Shown here in pieces: positions 1 to 8,972 of a stretch of 63,582 bases of DNA. Source of the DNA: an uncultured Clostridia bacterium (lineage in GTDB: Bacteria; Bacillota; Clostridia; Christensenellales; Borkfalkiaceae); the NCBI GenBank assembly GCA_944346885.1, contig CALVMR010000036.1, positions 1 through 63,582 on the forward strand. The letters are read 5' to 3'. A model generated the notes under the pieces. The model was not told where the DNA came from and searched no databases. It was given only the letters and a program-made list of their open reading frames with translations. A program made the position numbers and the translations under genes. How positions within the stretch are numbered: position 1 is the first letter of the stretch; each line of letters starts with the position of its first letter.

Positions 1-989
1 CAGGAGAGCGTGTAACGGTCCTCCCCTTCGTTCAGCGAACAAGCGCCGTTGGAGAGGGATTCGGGCAGCATGGGCAGCACGCGGTCGGGGAAGTATACGC
101 TCGTGCCGCGCTCGTACGCCTCCTTATCGGTATCGCCGCCCCGCCGCACATAGTGCGAAACGTCCGCGATGTGCACGCCGAGGAAGTACCCCTCTTCGGT
201 ACGGGAAAGGGTCACGGCGTCGTCGAAGTCGCGCGAGTCGTCGCCGTCGATGGTGACGATCGGCTCCTTTCGGAAATCGCGGCGCATCCCCAAGATGACG
301 CGCTCCGCAGCCGCCTTTTCCGCCTCCGCGAGCGCGCGGGGCGGGAAGGATTCGGGGAGCCCCGCCGAGGCGATGAGCGCGTCCTCCTCCGTTCTGAGGT
401 CGCCGCTTCGCCCGAGCACGCGCACGATCTCCCCTTCGGGCGGCCTGCCGTCGGGGTAGGCGGTGAGGCGCACCAGCACCTTTTCGCCCGTAACGGCGCG
501 CACCCCGCCCGTGATACGAGCCTTATCGCCGAACCTGCGTTCGTCCGGCTCGATGAAGCCGCCCTTCTTCTCGCGGTAATAAGTGCCCGCAAGCTCCTTC
601 ATGCCGCGGGCGACGATGGTATGCACGCGCGCCTCGTCGCCGCGTTCGCCGCCGACGAGCACCGCGTACACCGTATCGCCGTGCAGCGCGCCGTGCATGC
701 CGTGGCGGGGCAGAAACAGGTCCTCCCCTCCGTCCTCGCGCAGCAGGAAGCCGAACCCGCGCTCGTTGCCCTGCACGGTGCCCTTGATGAGCCCGAGTTT
801 TTCGGGGGTGACGAGCCGACCGCGCGCGTCGCGCACGAGCGCGCCCGCCCCTTCCAGCGTTTTCAGCGCGCGGCTGAGCGCGTCGCGTTCGCCGCGGTGC
901 GAAATGCCGAGCAGGCGCGCGATCTCGTTCGCCTTTTTGTATTGCAGCTGCCCGCTTTCAAAGCGGGATAACAGTTCTTCCGTCAACAT
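1..989 (-). CDS. rnr: Ribonuclease R, N-terminal part (cut by window edge)
   Basis: Processive 3'-to-5' exoribonuclease of the RNB family, which degrades structured RNA and works with SmpB/tmRNA. The gene reads leftward off the window, so only about 329 codons are visible. They show an N-terminal winged-helix region (residues 1-60), cold-shock-like OB domains (about 65-190) and the start of the catalytic RNB domain. The Asp-rich metal site DSRDFDDAV lies at about 251-259. I chose ATG 989 because an AGGA stands just upstream. It follows gpmI and secG, close to the common Bacillota order gpmI-eno-secG-rnr-smpB, but no enolase lies between gpmI and secG here. Confidence 0.95.
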   Translation of the reverse strand, partial: MLTEELLSRFESGQLQYKKANEIARLLGISHRGERDALSRALKTLEGAGALVRDARGRLVTPEKLGLIKGTVQGNERGFGFLLREDGGEDLFLPRHGMHGALHGDTVYAVLVGGERGDEARVHTIVARGMKELAGTYYREKKGGFIEPDERRFGDKARITGGVRAVTGEKVLVRLTAYPDGRPPEGEIVRVLGRSGDLRTEEDALIASAGLPESFPPRALAEAEKAAAERVILGMRRDFRKEPIVTIDGDDSRDFDDAVTLSRTEEGYFLGVHIADVSHYVRRGGDTDKEAYERGTSVYFPDRVLPMLPESLSNGACSLNEGEDRYTLS

Positions 990-1062
990 GATGTCCTGTT
1001 TCCTTTCCCGCCGCCCGCACTCTCTGCGGAACGGCTGTATTGTAGTATGGCGCGCTTTTTAT

Positions 1063-1104
1063 AAATAAAAAACGGCGGCAACCTCTTACGAAGTCAGCCG
1101 CCGA
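1063..1104 (-). terminator. Rho-independent terminator after secG
   Basis: A 7-bp stem (CGGCGGC at 1073-1079 with GCCGCCG at 1097-1103) is followed on the minus strand by a T-rich run. It sits just past the secG stop and before rnr, so rnr is probably reached by readthrough or by its own promoter. Confidence 0.7.
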
Positions 1105-1122
1105 AAACATCCTACAAACCTG

Positions 1123-1428
1123 TTAAGGTCTCTCGTAGCCAATCCACCAAATCGTGTCGAACTGCAGGATAAAGAACACGAGCGCAAGCACTGCAAGAAT
1201 GACGAGGACGATGATCGTCCACTTTTTCATCTTGCTCTCCATCGAGCGCCCTTTGTTCTTGCCGAAAAAGGTTTCGCTCGAACCGCCGAGCGCGTCGATA
1301 CCCTGCGAATTGCCCGGCTGGAACAGCACGAGGATGATCGCGGCGATCGCGCACAGCATCATCAGAACGAGCAGAACGATGATGACGACGTCATGCACCG
1401 TCTCGATAGTTTGGGTAGGGAAAGGCAT
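1123..1428 (-). CDS. secG: Preprotein translocase subunit SecG
   Basis: Small integral membrane subunit of the SecYEG channel that stimulates SecA-driven export. The 101-residue protein has two hydrophobic segments (about residues 13-36 and 69-88). Between them is the family hallmark loop with LFQPGNSQGIDALGG followed by a FFGKNKGRS-type stretch, which makes the call firm. The length is slightly above the usual 70-90 residues because of a short polar N-terminus. It lies between gpmI and rnr, all on the minus strand, with its own promoter at 1474-1502 and a terminator after it. Confidence 0.95.
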   Translation of the reverse strand: MPFPTQTIETVHDVVIIVLLVLMMLCAIAAIILVLFQPGNSQGIDALGGSSETFFGKNKGRSMESKMKKWTIIVLVILAVLALVFFILQFDTIWWIGYERP

Positions 1429-1473
1429 ATCTACAACTCCCGTAAAAGTTTATTCAAACGCAAATGCTTGTAT

Positions 1474-1502
1474 AGTATAGCATACAAAACGCGATTTATC
1501 AA
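1474..1502 (-). promoter_or_regulatory. SigA-type promoter of secG
   Basis: On the minus strand, TTGATA (1502-1497), a 17-nt spacer and TATACT (1479-1474) stand about 46 nt before the secG ATG. Confidence 0.7.
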
Positions 1503-1541
1503 CCGTTTTTACGCCGCATTTGCGAAAAAATTTCGGCTTTT

Positions 1542-3080
1542 TCAGCGCACGATGAGCGACTTGCCCGTCATCTCTGCCGGAACGGGGATGCCCATCATGT
1601 CGAGCAGCGTGGGCGCAAGGTCGGCGAGCACGCCGCCTTCGCGCAGCTTCACGTTTTTGAGCGCGTCGCACACGAGCACGACGGGCACGGGGTTGGTGGT
1701 GTGCGCGGTGAAGGGCGAACCGTCCTCGGCGATCATCTTGTCCGCATTGCCGTGATCCGCCGTCAGCAGCGCGCCGCCGCCCATCGAAAGGATCTTTTTA
1801 AGCACCTTGTCCACGCAGTCGTCCACGGCGGCGACCGCCTTTTCCGCCGCTTCCAGAACGCCCGTATGCCCTACCATATCGCAGTTTGCAAAGTTCAGGA
1901 TCATCGCGTCGTACTCCCCCGTCGAGAGCTGTTCGAGCACTTTTTCGGTCACTTCGTAGGCGCTCATTTCGGGCTTTAAGTCGTACGTCGCCACCTTCGG
2001 CGAAGGCACGAGCACGCGGACTTCGTTTTCGTTGGGCGCCTCGACGCCGCCGTTGAAGAAGAAGGTGACGTGCGCGTACTTCTCCGTTTCGGCGATGCGC
2101 AGCTGTTTTTTGCCGAGCGAGGCGAGGTATTCGCCCAGCGTGTTTTTCAAACTCTGCGGCTTGAACGCCACCCGCACGTGCGTAAACGCGGCGTCGTACT
2201 GCGTAAAACAGACGTAATAGGGCGCAAGGTACCCCGTTTTGCGCTCGAACCCGGAAAAATCCGGCTCGGTGAAAGCGCGGGTGATCTCCCGCGCGCGGTC
2301 GGGGCGGAAGTTGAAGAAGATGATGCTGTCTCCCTTCTCCACCAAGGCGACGGGCTTGCCGCCCTTTACGACGTTGGTGGGCAGGATAAACTCGTCGGTC
2401 ACGTCCTGTTTATAAGACTCTTCGATTGCGGCGGCGGCGTCCTCCGCCTGTATGCCGTTGCCGAGGGTGAGCATCTCGTACGCCCTTACGACGCGCTCCC
2501 AGCGGTTGTCGCGGTCCATCGCGTAATACCTGCCGCACACGGAAGCGACGGTGCCGAAGCCGAGCGCGTCCATCTCCGCCTGCAACGCGCGCACGAACCC
2601 CGCGCCGGACGTGGGCGAAACGTCGCGCCCGTCCATAAAGCAATGCACATAGGCATCGGCAAGCCCCCGCTCTTTGCACATCTTTAAAAGCGCATACAGG
2701 TGCGTGTTGTGGCTGTGCACCCCGCCGTCGGATAAAAGCCCCCAAACGTGCAGCTTTTTGCCCGCCTGCTTTGCGTTTTCGATCGCGCCGAGCAGCGCTT
2801 CGTTTTCAAAAAATTCTCCGTCTTGGATCTCTTTGGTGATCTTGGTGAGCTCTTGGTAGACGATGCGCCCCGCGCCCATGTTCATGTGCCCCACTTCGGA
2901 GTTGCCCATCTGCCCTTCCGGCAGCCCTACGCTCATGCCCGAAGCGCCCAGCTGCGAAGAGGGATACTCGCGCTCGTACCGCTTTACGTTGGGGCTGCCT
3001 TCGAGCTCGATGGCGTTGCCCGCTTTTTCCTTGTTGATGCCGTAACCGTCCATGATGACGATCGCATAAGGCTTTTTCAT
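1542..3080 (-). CDS. gpmI: 2,3-bisphosphoglycerate-independent phosphoglycerate mutase
   Basis: Glycolytic enzyme interconverting 3- and 2-phosphoglycerate; Mn2+-dependent and of the alkaline phosphatase superfamily. The 512-residue length is standard. Visible catalytic features are the N-terminal metal motif IVIMDGYG (Asp11), the phosphoserine motif GNSEVGHMN (Ser61), and C-terminal metal ligands in ADHGNADKM. The start ATG 3080 lies about 28 nt below a clear promoter (3115-3143), with AGAGG upstream. Genes for the rest of lower glycolysis are not in the window. It is upstream of secG with a 113-nt gap that carries the secG promoter. Confidence 0.97.
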   Translation of the reverse strand: MKKPYAIVIMDGYGINKEKAGNAIELEGSPNVKRYEREYPSSQLGASGMSVGLPEGQMGNSEVGHMNMGAGRIVYQELTKITKEIQDGEFFENEALLGAIENAKQAGKKLHVWGLLSDGGVHSHNTHLYALLKMCKERGLADAYVHCFMDGRDVSPTSGAGFVRALQAEMDALGFGTVASVCGRYYAMDRDNRWERVVRAYEMLTLGNGIQAEDAAAAIEESYKQDVTDEFILPTNVVKGGKPVALVEKGDSIIFFNFRPDRAREITRAFTEPDFSGFERKTGYLAPYYVCFTQYDAAFTHVRVAFKPQSLKNTLGEYLASLGKKQLRIAETEKYAHVTFFFNGGVEAPNENEVRVLVPSPKVATYDLKPEMSAYEVTEKVLEQLSTGEYDAMILNFANCDMVGHTGVLEAAEKAVAAVDDCVDKVLKKILSMGGGALLTADHGNADKMIAEDGSPFTAHTTNPVPVVLVCDALKNVKLREGGVLADLAPTLLDMMGIPVPAEMTGKSLIVR

Positions 3081-3114
3081 ATCCGCTGTACCTCTGCTTT
3101 GAAATTCCTACGGT

Positions 3115-3143
3115 ATTATAAACCATTTTTCGCCGTTTGGCAA
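3115..3143 (-). promoter_or_regulatory. SigA-type promoter of gpmI
   Basis: On the minus strand TTGCCA (3143-3138), 17 nt, then TATAAT (3120-3115). Confidence 0.8.
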
Positions 3144-3198
3144 GCGCCAAAGCCCCATAGCCGCGCATTTTAAAGACGGCGGACCGCATTGCGCGCCC

Positions 3199-3290
3199 CA
3201 TGCCCGCGGCGGCGGGAAAGAAGCGAACGGCAATGCCTTCGCGGCGGCGCGGAAGAAGCGGGCGCGCTATGCCCGCGGCGGCAAAAAATA
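3199..3290. repeat. Imperfect tandem GC-rich repeat, about 3 copies
   Basis: Three degenerate copies of a 33-36 bp unit begin at about 3200, 3233 and 3269, each starting with ATGCC and containing GCGGCGGC and often GAAGAAGCG. They lie between the gpmI and XRE-regulator promoters. No gene is seen in this 437-nt gap. Confidence 0.5.
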
Positions 3291-3326
3291 TATTCCCTTT
3301 TTACACAAAATCGTCACTTTATTTGT

Positions 3327-3355
3327 TTGACAAACACTCTGAAAAATGATAAACT
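3327..3355 (+). promoter_or_regulatory. SigA-type promoter of the XRE regulator
   Basis: TTGACA (3327-3332), 17 nt, TAAACT (3350-3355). The predicted leader is long, about 155 nt to the ATG at 3518. No known riboswitch was recognised in it. Confidence 0.65.
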
Positions 3356-3517
3356 GATGCCGTAGAATAGGTGAACGATACGGCACGGCACATTCCGCGG
3401 GAACGGTTTTTTGCAATGCGCCGCCGCCCTCTTCCCTGTTTTTTTTCGTGACGCAATTTAGCGGAGCGCCGCCCGATAAAACGTTTTAATTCTGCGGCAC
3501 CGCAAGAGGTACATATC

Positions 3518-3844
3518 ATGTTTGCTAAGATCTTGAAAACCATGCGCAAATCCAACGGAACGACGCAATGCGAACTTGCCGACAAGCTGGGCGTAAAACA
3601 GTCTACCGTCAGCAGCTGGGAGATCGGCAGATCCCGCCCCACCTTTGAACAGGTGATCGAGATCTCCAACATCTTCTCCTGCTCTACGGATTACCTGCTC
3701 GGCAAAGCGGATAACGACAACAATTACGTGTACACCGACAACAAGACGATGCAGAATTTTTACGTCGATTTTTCGCAGCTTTCCAAAGCGGAGCAGACCT
3801 TTCTCGTAAAAGCGGTGCGCGCATACGTCGAGAGCAAAAAATAA
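3518..3844 (+). CDS. XRE-family transcriptional regulator
   Basis: Small DNA-binding protein of 108 residues. Residues about 5-60 form a Cro/CI-type helix-turn-helix: TQCELADKLGVKQSTVSSWE includes the turn and recognition helix, followed by the usual YLLG linker at about 63-66. The remaining 40 residues are polar with a helical end and carry no recognisable ligand domain. An AAGAGG sits about 11 nt before the ATG. It has its own promoter and terminator. The next gene on this strand is the GH43 enzyme, which it might regulate, but nothing in the sequence proves that. Confidence 0.85.
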   Translation: MFAKILKTMRKSNGTTQCELADKLGVKQSTVSSWEIGRSRPTFEQVIEISNIFSCSTDYLLGKADNDNNYVYTDNKTMQNFYVDFSQLSKAEQTFLVKAVRAYVESKK

Positions 3845-3895
3845 AGCGCTCTTCGCGCTTTTTCATGCAGCAAACAAGCGAAACGGTCTTTGCAG

Positions 3896-3926
3896 ACGGC
3901 GCGGAATTTTCCGCGCCGTTTTTTTG
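3896..3926 (+). terminator. Terminator after the XRE regulator
   Basis: Perfect 8-bp stem (CGGCGCGG at 3897-3904, CCGCGCCG at 3911-3918) followed by seven T residues. Confidence 0.9.
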
Positions 3927-4105
3927 TAAAAGGCGCGGCACTTTTTACACAGCGCCGCAAACACACGCCCCGCTTTGCGCCGATCCCTGCCCGCCGATTC
4001 CCGCGCACCTGTAAAAATTACCGAAAATTGCGTAATGCCGTGCTTTTTTCGGAGCAAAAAAGCGATATACTGAAAACCGAACACGGCAACGGGAGGAAAT
4101 CGCTT

Positions 4106-5149
4106 TTGTATACCTGCATCCGCCCCGGAAAAACTTGGTACGATACCGAAGGAAAGCGCATCCAAGCGCACGGCGGTTCCGTTCTTTGGGCGGAAAACAC
4201 CTTTTGGTGGTACGGAGAAAACAAGGAAGGCATTACGGGGAGGGCGACGGGCGCGCCCTGCCCGCACTGGCACGGCGGCGTGCGGCTGTACGCTTCGCAC
4301 GACTTGTACAACTGGAAAGACGAGGGCGTGATCCTGATAGACCGCGAAAACCGCTCCGGCCCCTTTTATCCCGGCAACATCATGGACCGCCCGCACATTC
4401 TGTTCAACGAAAAGAGCGGAACGTACCTGTTGTGGGCAAAATGTTCGCGCGGCGACTTCGGGAATTGCTTTTTTGCGGTGGCGGAGAGCAAAAACATCCG
4501 CGGACCGTACCGCGCCGTGCGCGAGGTTTCCTGCGCGCCGCACCATGCGGGCGATTTCGACCTGTTCACCGACGGAAACGCCGCGTACATCGTATACGAA
4601 AACCCGCACACGGAAATGATCTGCCGAACGCTCAACGACGCCCGCAACGGGTTTGCGGAACAGGTCTCTTCGCACCTGCCCCGCAGCGGTCCGCCGTACA
4701 CGCGGGAAGCGCCCGCCTTTTTCCGGCACGACGGCAGAAATTTTTTGTTTACTTCGGGCACGACGGGGTACTACCCGAACCGAACCGAAACATACGAACT
4801 GCTTTCCCCGCACGGGCGGTGGAAAAAACTCGGCGATCCCTGCGTGAACGACGTATGCAAAAATTCTTTCCACGCGCAGTTTTCCTCGGTATTCCGCCAC
4901 CCCTTCCGCGAAGGGCTGTATATCGCGCTGGGCGACCGCTGGCTGACCGACCTGCCGCCCGATTTGCCCGATATGAACGGCGTATTCAAAACAATGTTCA
5001 CGCCGGGCGCGCCCTTCCCCTACGACCTTTCGCTGTACTCGGACGAAAACACCTCCGAAGCGGATTATGTGTGGCTGCCCGTACGTTTCCGCGAAGACGG
5101 AACGCCGTACCTTGCATGGGTGAACAACTGGCGTATCGAAGACTTTTAA
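4106..5149 (+). CDS. GH43-family glycosidase, exo-beta-1,3-galactanase-like
   Basis: Predicted five-bladed beta-propeller glycosidase of 347 residues, resembling the GH43 subfamilies of galactan 1,3-beta-galactosidases. Family-like stretches are IQAHGGSVLW then FWWYGENK near the N-terminus, LYNWKDEGVIL, MDRPHILFNEKSGTYLLW, and AESKNIRGPY. I chose the TTG at 4106 because GGGAGG stands nine bases upstream and homology begins there; the frame is open further upstream but runs back through the preceding terminator. There is no signal peptide, so it probably acts on imported oligosaccharides. It converges on the mannosidase operon, sharing a bidirectional terminator. The family fits well; substrate is inference. 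Confidence 0.8.
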   Translation: MYTCIRPGKTWYDTEGKRIQAHGGSVLWAENTFWWYGENKEGITGRATGAPCPHWHGGVRLYASHDLYNWKDEGVILIDRENRSGPFYPGNIMDRPHILFNEKSGTYLLWAKCSRGDFGNCFFAVAESKNIRGPYRAVREVSCAPHHAGDFDLFTDGNAAYIVYENPHTEMICRTLNDARNGFAEQVSSHLPRSGPPYTREAPAFFRHDGRNFLFTSGTTGYYPNRTETYELLSPHGRWKKLGDPCVNDVCKNSFHAQFSSVFRHPFREGLYIALGDRWLTDLPPDLPDMNGVFKTMFTPGAPFPYDLSLYSDENTSEADYVWLPVRFREDGTPYLAWVNNWRIEDF

Positions 5150-5186
5150 AAGGCGGAACGGCTTTTCGGCGCCGCTGCGCGGCAGC

Positions 5187-5219
5187 AAAAAAGCGCATGC
5201 ACGAGGCATGCGCTTTTTT
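5187..5219. terminator. Bidirectional terminator between GH43 and GH2 genes
   Basis: Perfect 14-bp inverted repeat (5187-5200 with 5206-5219) with A6 on one side and T6 on the other, so it can end transcripts from both strands. Confidence 0.93.
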
Positions 5220-5229
5220 GCTGTATCGT

Positions 5230-7713
5230 TTACTCTTCCCACTCGTCCGCAAAGGTGCGGACCGTGATATCCTGCCCCGTGAAATATGTTTCCGACGCGA
5301 CCGTAACGGTGCGCCTTTCGCCCGCCTCCATATCGAAATAGTTGTCTTCGCAGCGCAGCGCCAACGCTTCGGCGCCGTCCAAAAATACGCTTTTGCAGAA
5401 CGTACGCGCAAAAACGGTACAGGAAAGCTCCCAATCCCCCTTTTCCGTTTGGCGCGGCGCGGAAAACGAACAGGAAAAAACCCCTTCGAACCGCACCCCC
5501 TTATACCCGGAAAGAAAGGCGGTCTCGCAAAACCCGCCGAAGCGGGCAAAGGCATAATCGGAAGCGCTTTCGGAAACGGGATGCTCTATACGCGCGCGGT
5601 ACACCCCGTAAGCGGGCACGCGCACGAAAGTGCTTTCCGAAAACACTTCCCCGCCGAACACGGAGCGCTGCCCGCGGCAAAGCTCTCCCTCCGCCGCCTG
5701 CGTCGTGTCGTTGACGAGGGCAACATACCAGCCGTCCTCCTCTTTGACCCAACAGCAGTATACTGGGCGAAAAGCGCGCTTCATCGCATAATAGGCGGGC
5801 TTGCGCTCCAAATCATGATCGATGACCGCCCATGTGCCGTTGCGCCATATGTCGTTGAACATCCAGTTGAGCAGCCCGCCGCAGATATCTTTGTGCGCGC
5901 GGGCGTAACCGATCTCGGCGGCAAGCACGTCCGCATGCGCGATCATGCCCTTTTTTACAAAATCCTCTACCCCGCGCGCCTGCCCGAACAGCGCCGAAAC
6001 GATCTCGCATTCCAGCCGCGCAAACGTCTGCGGCAGCTTCGGCTCATACGGGTTCCCCACAAAATGCAGGTCCCAGATCTCGTTGATCGGCCACAGCTTT
6101 TCGGGCGGGATAAACTTTTTCAGGCTGCGCATCCGGCAGGGACCGAGCATGGCGACCTCGGTCGCAAGCGGTTTTTCGCGCACGATATAGTTGCGGTAAC
6201 GCGCGATCTCCGCCGCCGAAGCGCATTCAAAGAGCGCGCATTTGTGGCAATCGCCCGAATTGAGGTCGTTGCCCCAATCGGTAAACGAATACGGGCACGC
6301 GGAAAAGTACGGGATATCCGAATGCGCGGCGCAGATGCCGCCGAGCAGATAGTCGGTAAGATAGGCGCCGCGCGTATCCTCGCTGTACGCAAAGGACTGT
6401 TTGATCTCGTTTCCGCCGTTGAAGAGCAGCATACAGGGATGATCGCGCAGGCGGATGACTTGGTGCTCCGCCTCCTTCGCCACCAAACGGCAAAACGCTT
6501 CGTCCTCCTCCGGGATGCTGCCGCAGGCAAAGGGGAAATCCTGCCAAACGAAGATCCCCGCCTCGTCGCACAGGTCGTAAAACAGATCCGGCTCGTACAG
6601 CCCTCCGCCCCACACACGCAGCACGTTGAACCCCGCCTCTTTTGCCGCGGCGATCAAGCGCTCGTAACGGGAACGGGGGACCGCTCCGCTCATAAAAGAA
6701 GGAGGTACCCAATTGGAACCTTTCAACCAAACGGGGGCGCCGTTTACGAAACACTGCAAATTCAGCCGATCCTTTCCCGCGGGTGCCTGCCGCATTTTTG
6801 CAGAGCGGACGCCGAACCGCCCTTCGCGGCTGTCCAACACGGCGCCGCTCCCGTCCAGCAAAAGGGCGCGGTAGGTATACAGATGCGCCGCGCCGCTTCC
6901 GTTCGGGAACCACAGCCGCGGCTCGCGCAGGCAAACGGTGCACAGGTTTTTATACCCCGTGACCGCCGCCTCTTCCTCCGCGCACAGCGCCCCGTCCGCG
7001 TCAAAAACGCGGATAAGCAGCCGATCCGACGCATACGCCGTATACGGTTCGCGGCGCACGGAATAGCCGAGCTGCGCCGCGAACGTGACTTCTCCGCTCA
7101 CGCGCGGCATGACGCGCATGCCGGTAAACGAACGGCAGGAACGCCATTCCAAATACACCGGGAGCCAAAGCCCGCTCCCCTTGTAATCGGGAGCCCAATC
7201 CCAGCCGAAATGGCACTGCGCCTTGCGCAAGCGAAGGCGGCGCACGTCAAACGCGGCGGAATCCGCCGCGGCGGGGCGCACGCCCGCCTGTACGGCGTCG
7301 ATCGCATGCACGACGACGCGAACGGTGTTTTTTCCCGCCACGGCAACGCCGTGCAGGTCTGCCGCATACGGAAGGAACATATCCTCGCAGGAGAGCACCC
7401 TGCGCCCGTTTATGTACACGTCCGCAAAGGTATCCACCCCTTCGAACACGAGGCGGCATACATCGGCGGCGAGCATCTCCTCCGTAAGAGAAAACTCCGT
7501 TTCGTACACCCAATCGCAGGCATTGATCCACTTCATGCGGAGAAAATTATCCGCAAACTGCACGTCTTCCGCCGCCCCGGCGCGCATCAGGTCTGCCGTA
7601 ATGTCTCCCGGAACCGCGGCAGGAAAACGATCCCGCCCCGTTTTTTGCCGCAGTTCTTTTCGGCGCGCCTCGTCCGCGCAAAAAAGCTGCCAGCCGCCCA
7701 ATTCGCTCTTCAT
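5230..7713 (-). CDS. GH2 beta-mannosidase
   Basis: Exo-beta-mannosidase that removes terminal mannose from beta-mannosides. The 827-residue length and order of a jelly-roll sugar-binding domain (about 1-180), immunoglobulin-like domain (about 190-300), TIM barrel (about 310-680) and C-terminal beta domains match the family. The probable acid/base is Glu436 in FNGGNE and the nucleophile Glu519 in ATEVAMLG. HFGWDWAP at about 168-175 is typical of GH2 mannosidases. No signal peptide, so cytoplasmic. Its ATG overlaps the stop of the GH5-like gene by 4 nt, implying coupled translation; it is the last gene of the operon. Confidence 0.92.
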   Translation of the reverse strand: MKSELGGWQLFCADEARRKELRQKTGRDRFPAAVPGDITADLMRAGAAEDVQFADNFLRMKWINACDWVYETEFSLTEEMLAADVCRLVFEGVDTFADVYINGRRVLSCEDMFLPYAADLHGVAVAGKNTVRVVVHAIDAVQAGVRPAAADSAAFDVRRLRLRKAQCHFGWDWAPDYKGSGLWLPVYLEWRSCRSFTGMRVMPRVSGEVTFAAQLGYSVRREPYTAYASDRLLIRVFDADGALCAEEEAAVTGYKNLCTVCLREPRLWFPNGSGAAHLYTYRALLLDGSGAVLDSREGRFGVRSAKMRQAPAGKDRLNLQCFVNGAPVWLKGSNWVPPSFMSGAVPRSRYERLIAAAKEAGFNVLRVWGGGLYEPDLFYDLCDEAGIFVWQDFPFACGSIPEEDEAFCRLVAKEAEHQVIRLRDHPCMLLFNGGNEIKQSFAYSEDTRGAYLTDYLLGGICAAHSDIPYFSACPYSFTDWGNDLNSGDCHKCALFECASAAEIARYRNYIVREKPLATEVAMLGPCRMRSLKKFIPPEKLWPINEIWDLHFVGNPYEPKLPQTFARLECEIVSALFGQARGVEDFVKKGMIAHADVLAAEIGYARAHKDICGGLLNWMFNDIWRNGTWAVIDHDLERKPAYYAMKRAFRPVYCCWVKEEDGWYVALVNDTTQAAEGELCRGQRSVFGGEVFSESTFVRVPAYGVYRARIEHPVSESASDYAFARFGGFCETAFLSGYKGVRFEGVFSCSFSAPRQTEKGDWELSCTVFARTFCKSVFLDGAEALALRCEDNYFDMEAGERRTVTVASETYFTGQDITVRTFADEWEE

Positions 7714-8972
7714 CTGTTTTTCTCTGCCGCGGCGGCTTCGGCATACCGCGCATTCAGGTCGCGCATGGTCTCCAACACCATTTTGCCGAGGAGCATCCGC
7801 TCGTTCCAGCTAAATTCGACCCCCGTGCCGCGGCTGTATATCTGCCCTTCCGGGTCCGGATTGGTAACGGGGTCGTAATTCCAAAACAGAATAAGCTGCA
7901 TCCCCGTTTCATAGGCGGCGTCCGCCGCCGCGCCGTAGCTGCGCGCGGCGTGATCGAGCGTCACGTTTTCCCAGCCGAGCGCCTCGTCGCAGCCGTACCC
8001 CACTTCGCCCACATAGCACGCCTTGCCCATGGAAGAGGATATTTCCATCAGGTATTCGAAAAAGCTCGTCCACGTTGTGGCGTCGAAAAGAACGCTCGTC
8101 CTGTCTCCGGGGTCGAGCACCGAACGCAGCGAATACTGGTGCTGGCTGACCGTATCGATGCCGACGGGATTGATCGCCTCCATCACTTCCCGATGCTGTT
8201 CGGCGGTATCCTTGGTCCAGGCATTCGACTTCCATTGGTTGTACTGCGATTCGCGCGGGTTGGTATCCCCGGAAGAAACGATCCTGCCGTACGGGTCATT
8301 GGCGCGCACGACGTTTGCAAATACGGTGTACACCCTGTTCAGATCGTCCGTGGAAAAATAAGAATCCGTTCCCACCGTATCCGGAAGGTCGGCGGAGAGG
8401 ATCTTTTCGTTGGAAAACTCCCATCCCCAGATCGCGGGCGAAGAGGCATACCGTTTGACGAACTCCTCGGTATACGAGCGGATGAACTGCATCCCGCGGC
8501 TGTTGTCGTCGTTGATGGCTTCGTGGTACGCTTCTCCGTAATAATCGAAGCAGGAAAACGTCCAAAACAGAGAAGGGATCAGCCCGATGCCCAGCTCTTC
8601 GCACTTTTGCACGATCTCATCCAGTTTTTCCCAATACACGCCGCCCGTTTCAAAATAGTACCCCATTTCGGAAGCGTAGAAAGGGAGCGTGGAAAAACGG
8701 ATCACCTTGCAGTCATACGATTTGAGCGTTTCCAGCGCGGAAAGCGGCCCGGAGGTATCCCACTGACGGGTAAAAATGCCCGTAAACAGATTGAAGTAGT
8801 TGACGCCCGCCCCGCGGAACTCTTCCTCGCCGTAGATCAGCTTGCCGTTGACGGAACGCAGCCCCTGCGGCTGCTCCGCCGTGTTGCCCTGCCCGCATGC
8901 CGCGAGCCCGAATCCGGTCAAAATACTCATAAACACCGCCAATACGATCGTTGCGATCCTTTTTTTATTCAT
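7710..8972 (-). CDS. GH5-like glycosidase lipoprotein
   Basis: Predicted surface lipoprotein of 420 residues with a clan GH-A TIM barrel. A signal peptide ends in the lipobox GLAAC (Cys26). The barrel has YFNLF near strand 1, WEFSNE with probable acid/base Glu189, a HQYS segment, and VGEVGYG with probable nucleophile Glu323, the pattern of GH5 mannanases and related enzymes. I chose ATG 8972 rather than the longer frame because AAGGAG lies just upstream and the signal peptide starts there. It overlaps the preceding gene by 8 nt and the following GH2 gene by 4 nt. Mannan cleavage at the surface, feeding the beta-mannosidase, is the likely role but is inference. Confidence 0.8.
   Translation of the reverse strand: MNKKRIATIVLAVFMSILTGFGLAACGQGNTAEQPQGLRSVNGKLIYGEEEFRGAGVNYFNLFTGIFTRQWDTSGPLSALETLKSYDCKVIRFSTLPFYASEMGYYFETGGVYWEKLDEIVQKCEELGIGLIPSLFWTFSCFDYYGEAYHEAINDDNSRGMQFIRSYTEEFVKRYASSPAIWGWEFSNEKILSADLPDTVGTDSYFSTDDLNRVYTVFANVVRANDPYGRIVSSGDTNPRESQYNQWKSNAWTKDTAEQHREVMEAINPVGIDTVSQHQYSLRSVLDPGDRTSVLFDATTWTSFFEYLMEISSSMGKACYVGEVGYGCDEALGWENVTLDHAARSYGAAADAAYETGMQLILFWNYDPVTNPDPEGQIYSRGTGVEFSWNERMLLGKMVLETMRDLNARYAEAAAAEKNR

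Noticed and set aside
4135..7878. A 1247-codon open frame on the plus strand opposite the GH2 and GH5-like genes
   Set aside because: It is Arg/Pro-rich, begins inside the GH43 gene without a ribosome site, and is the usual antisense shadow of GC-rich coding DNA; the minus-strand genes have clear catalytic motifs.
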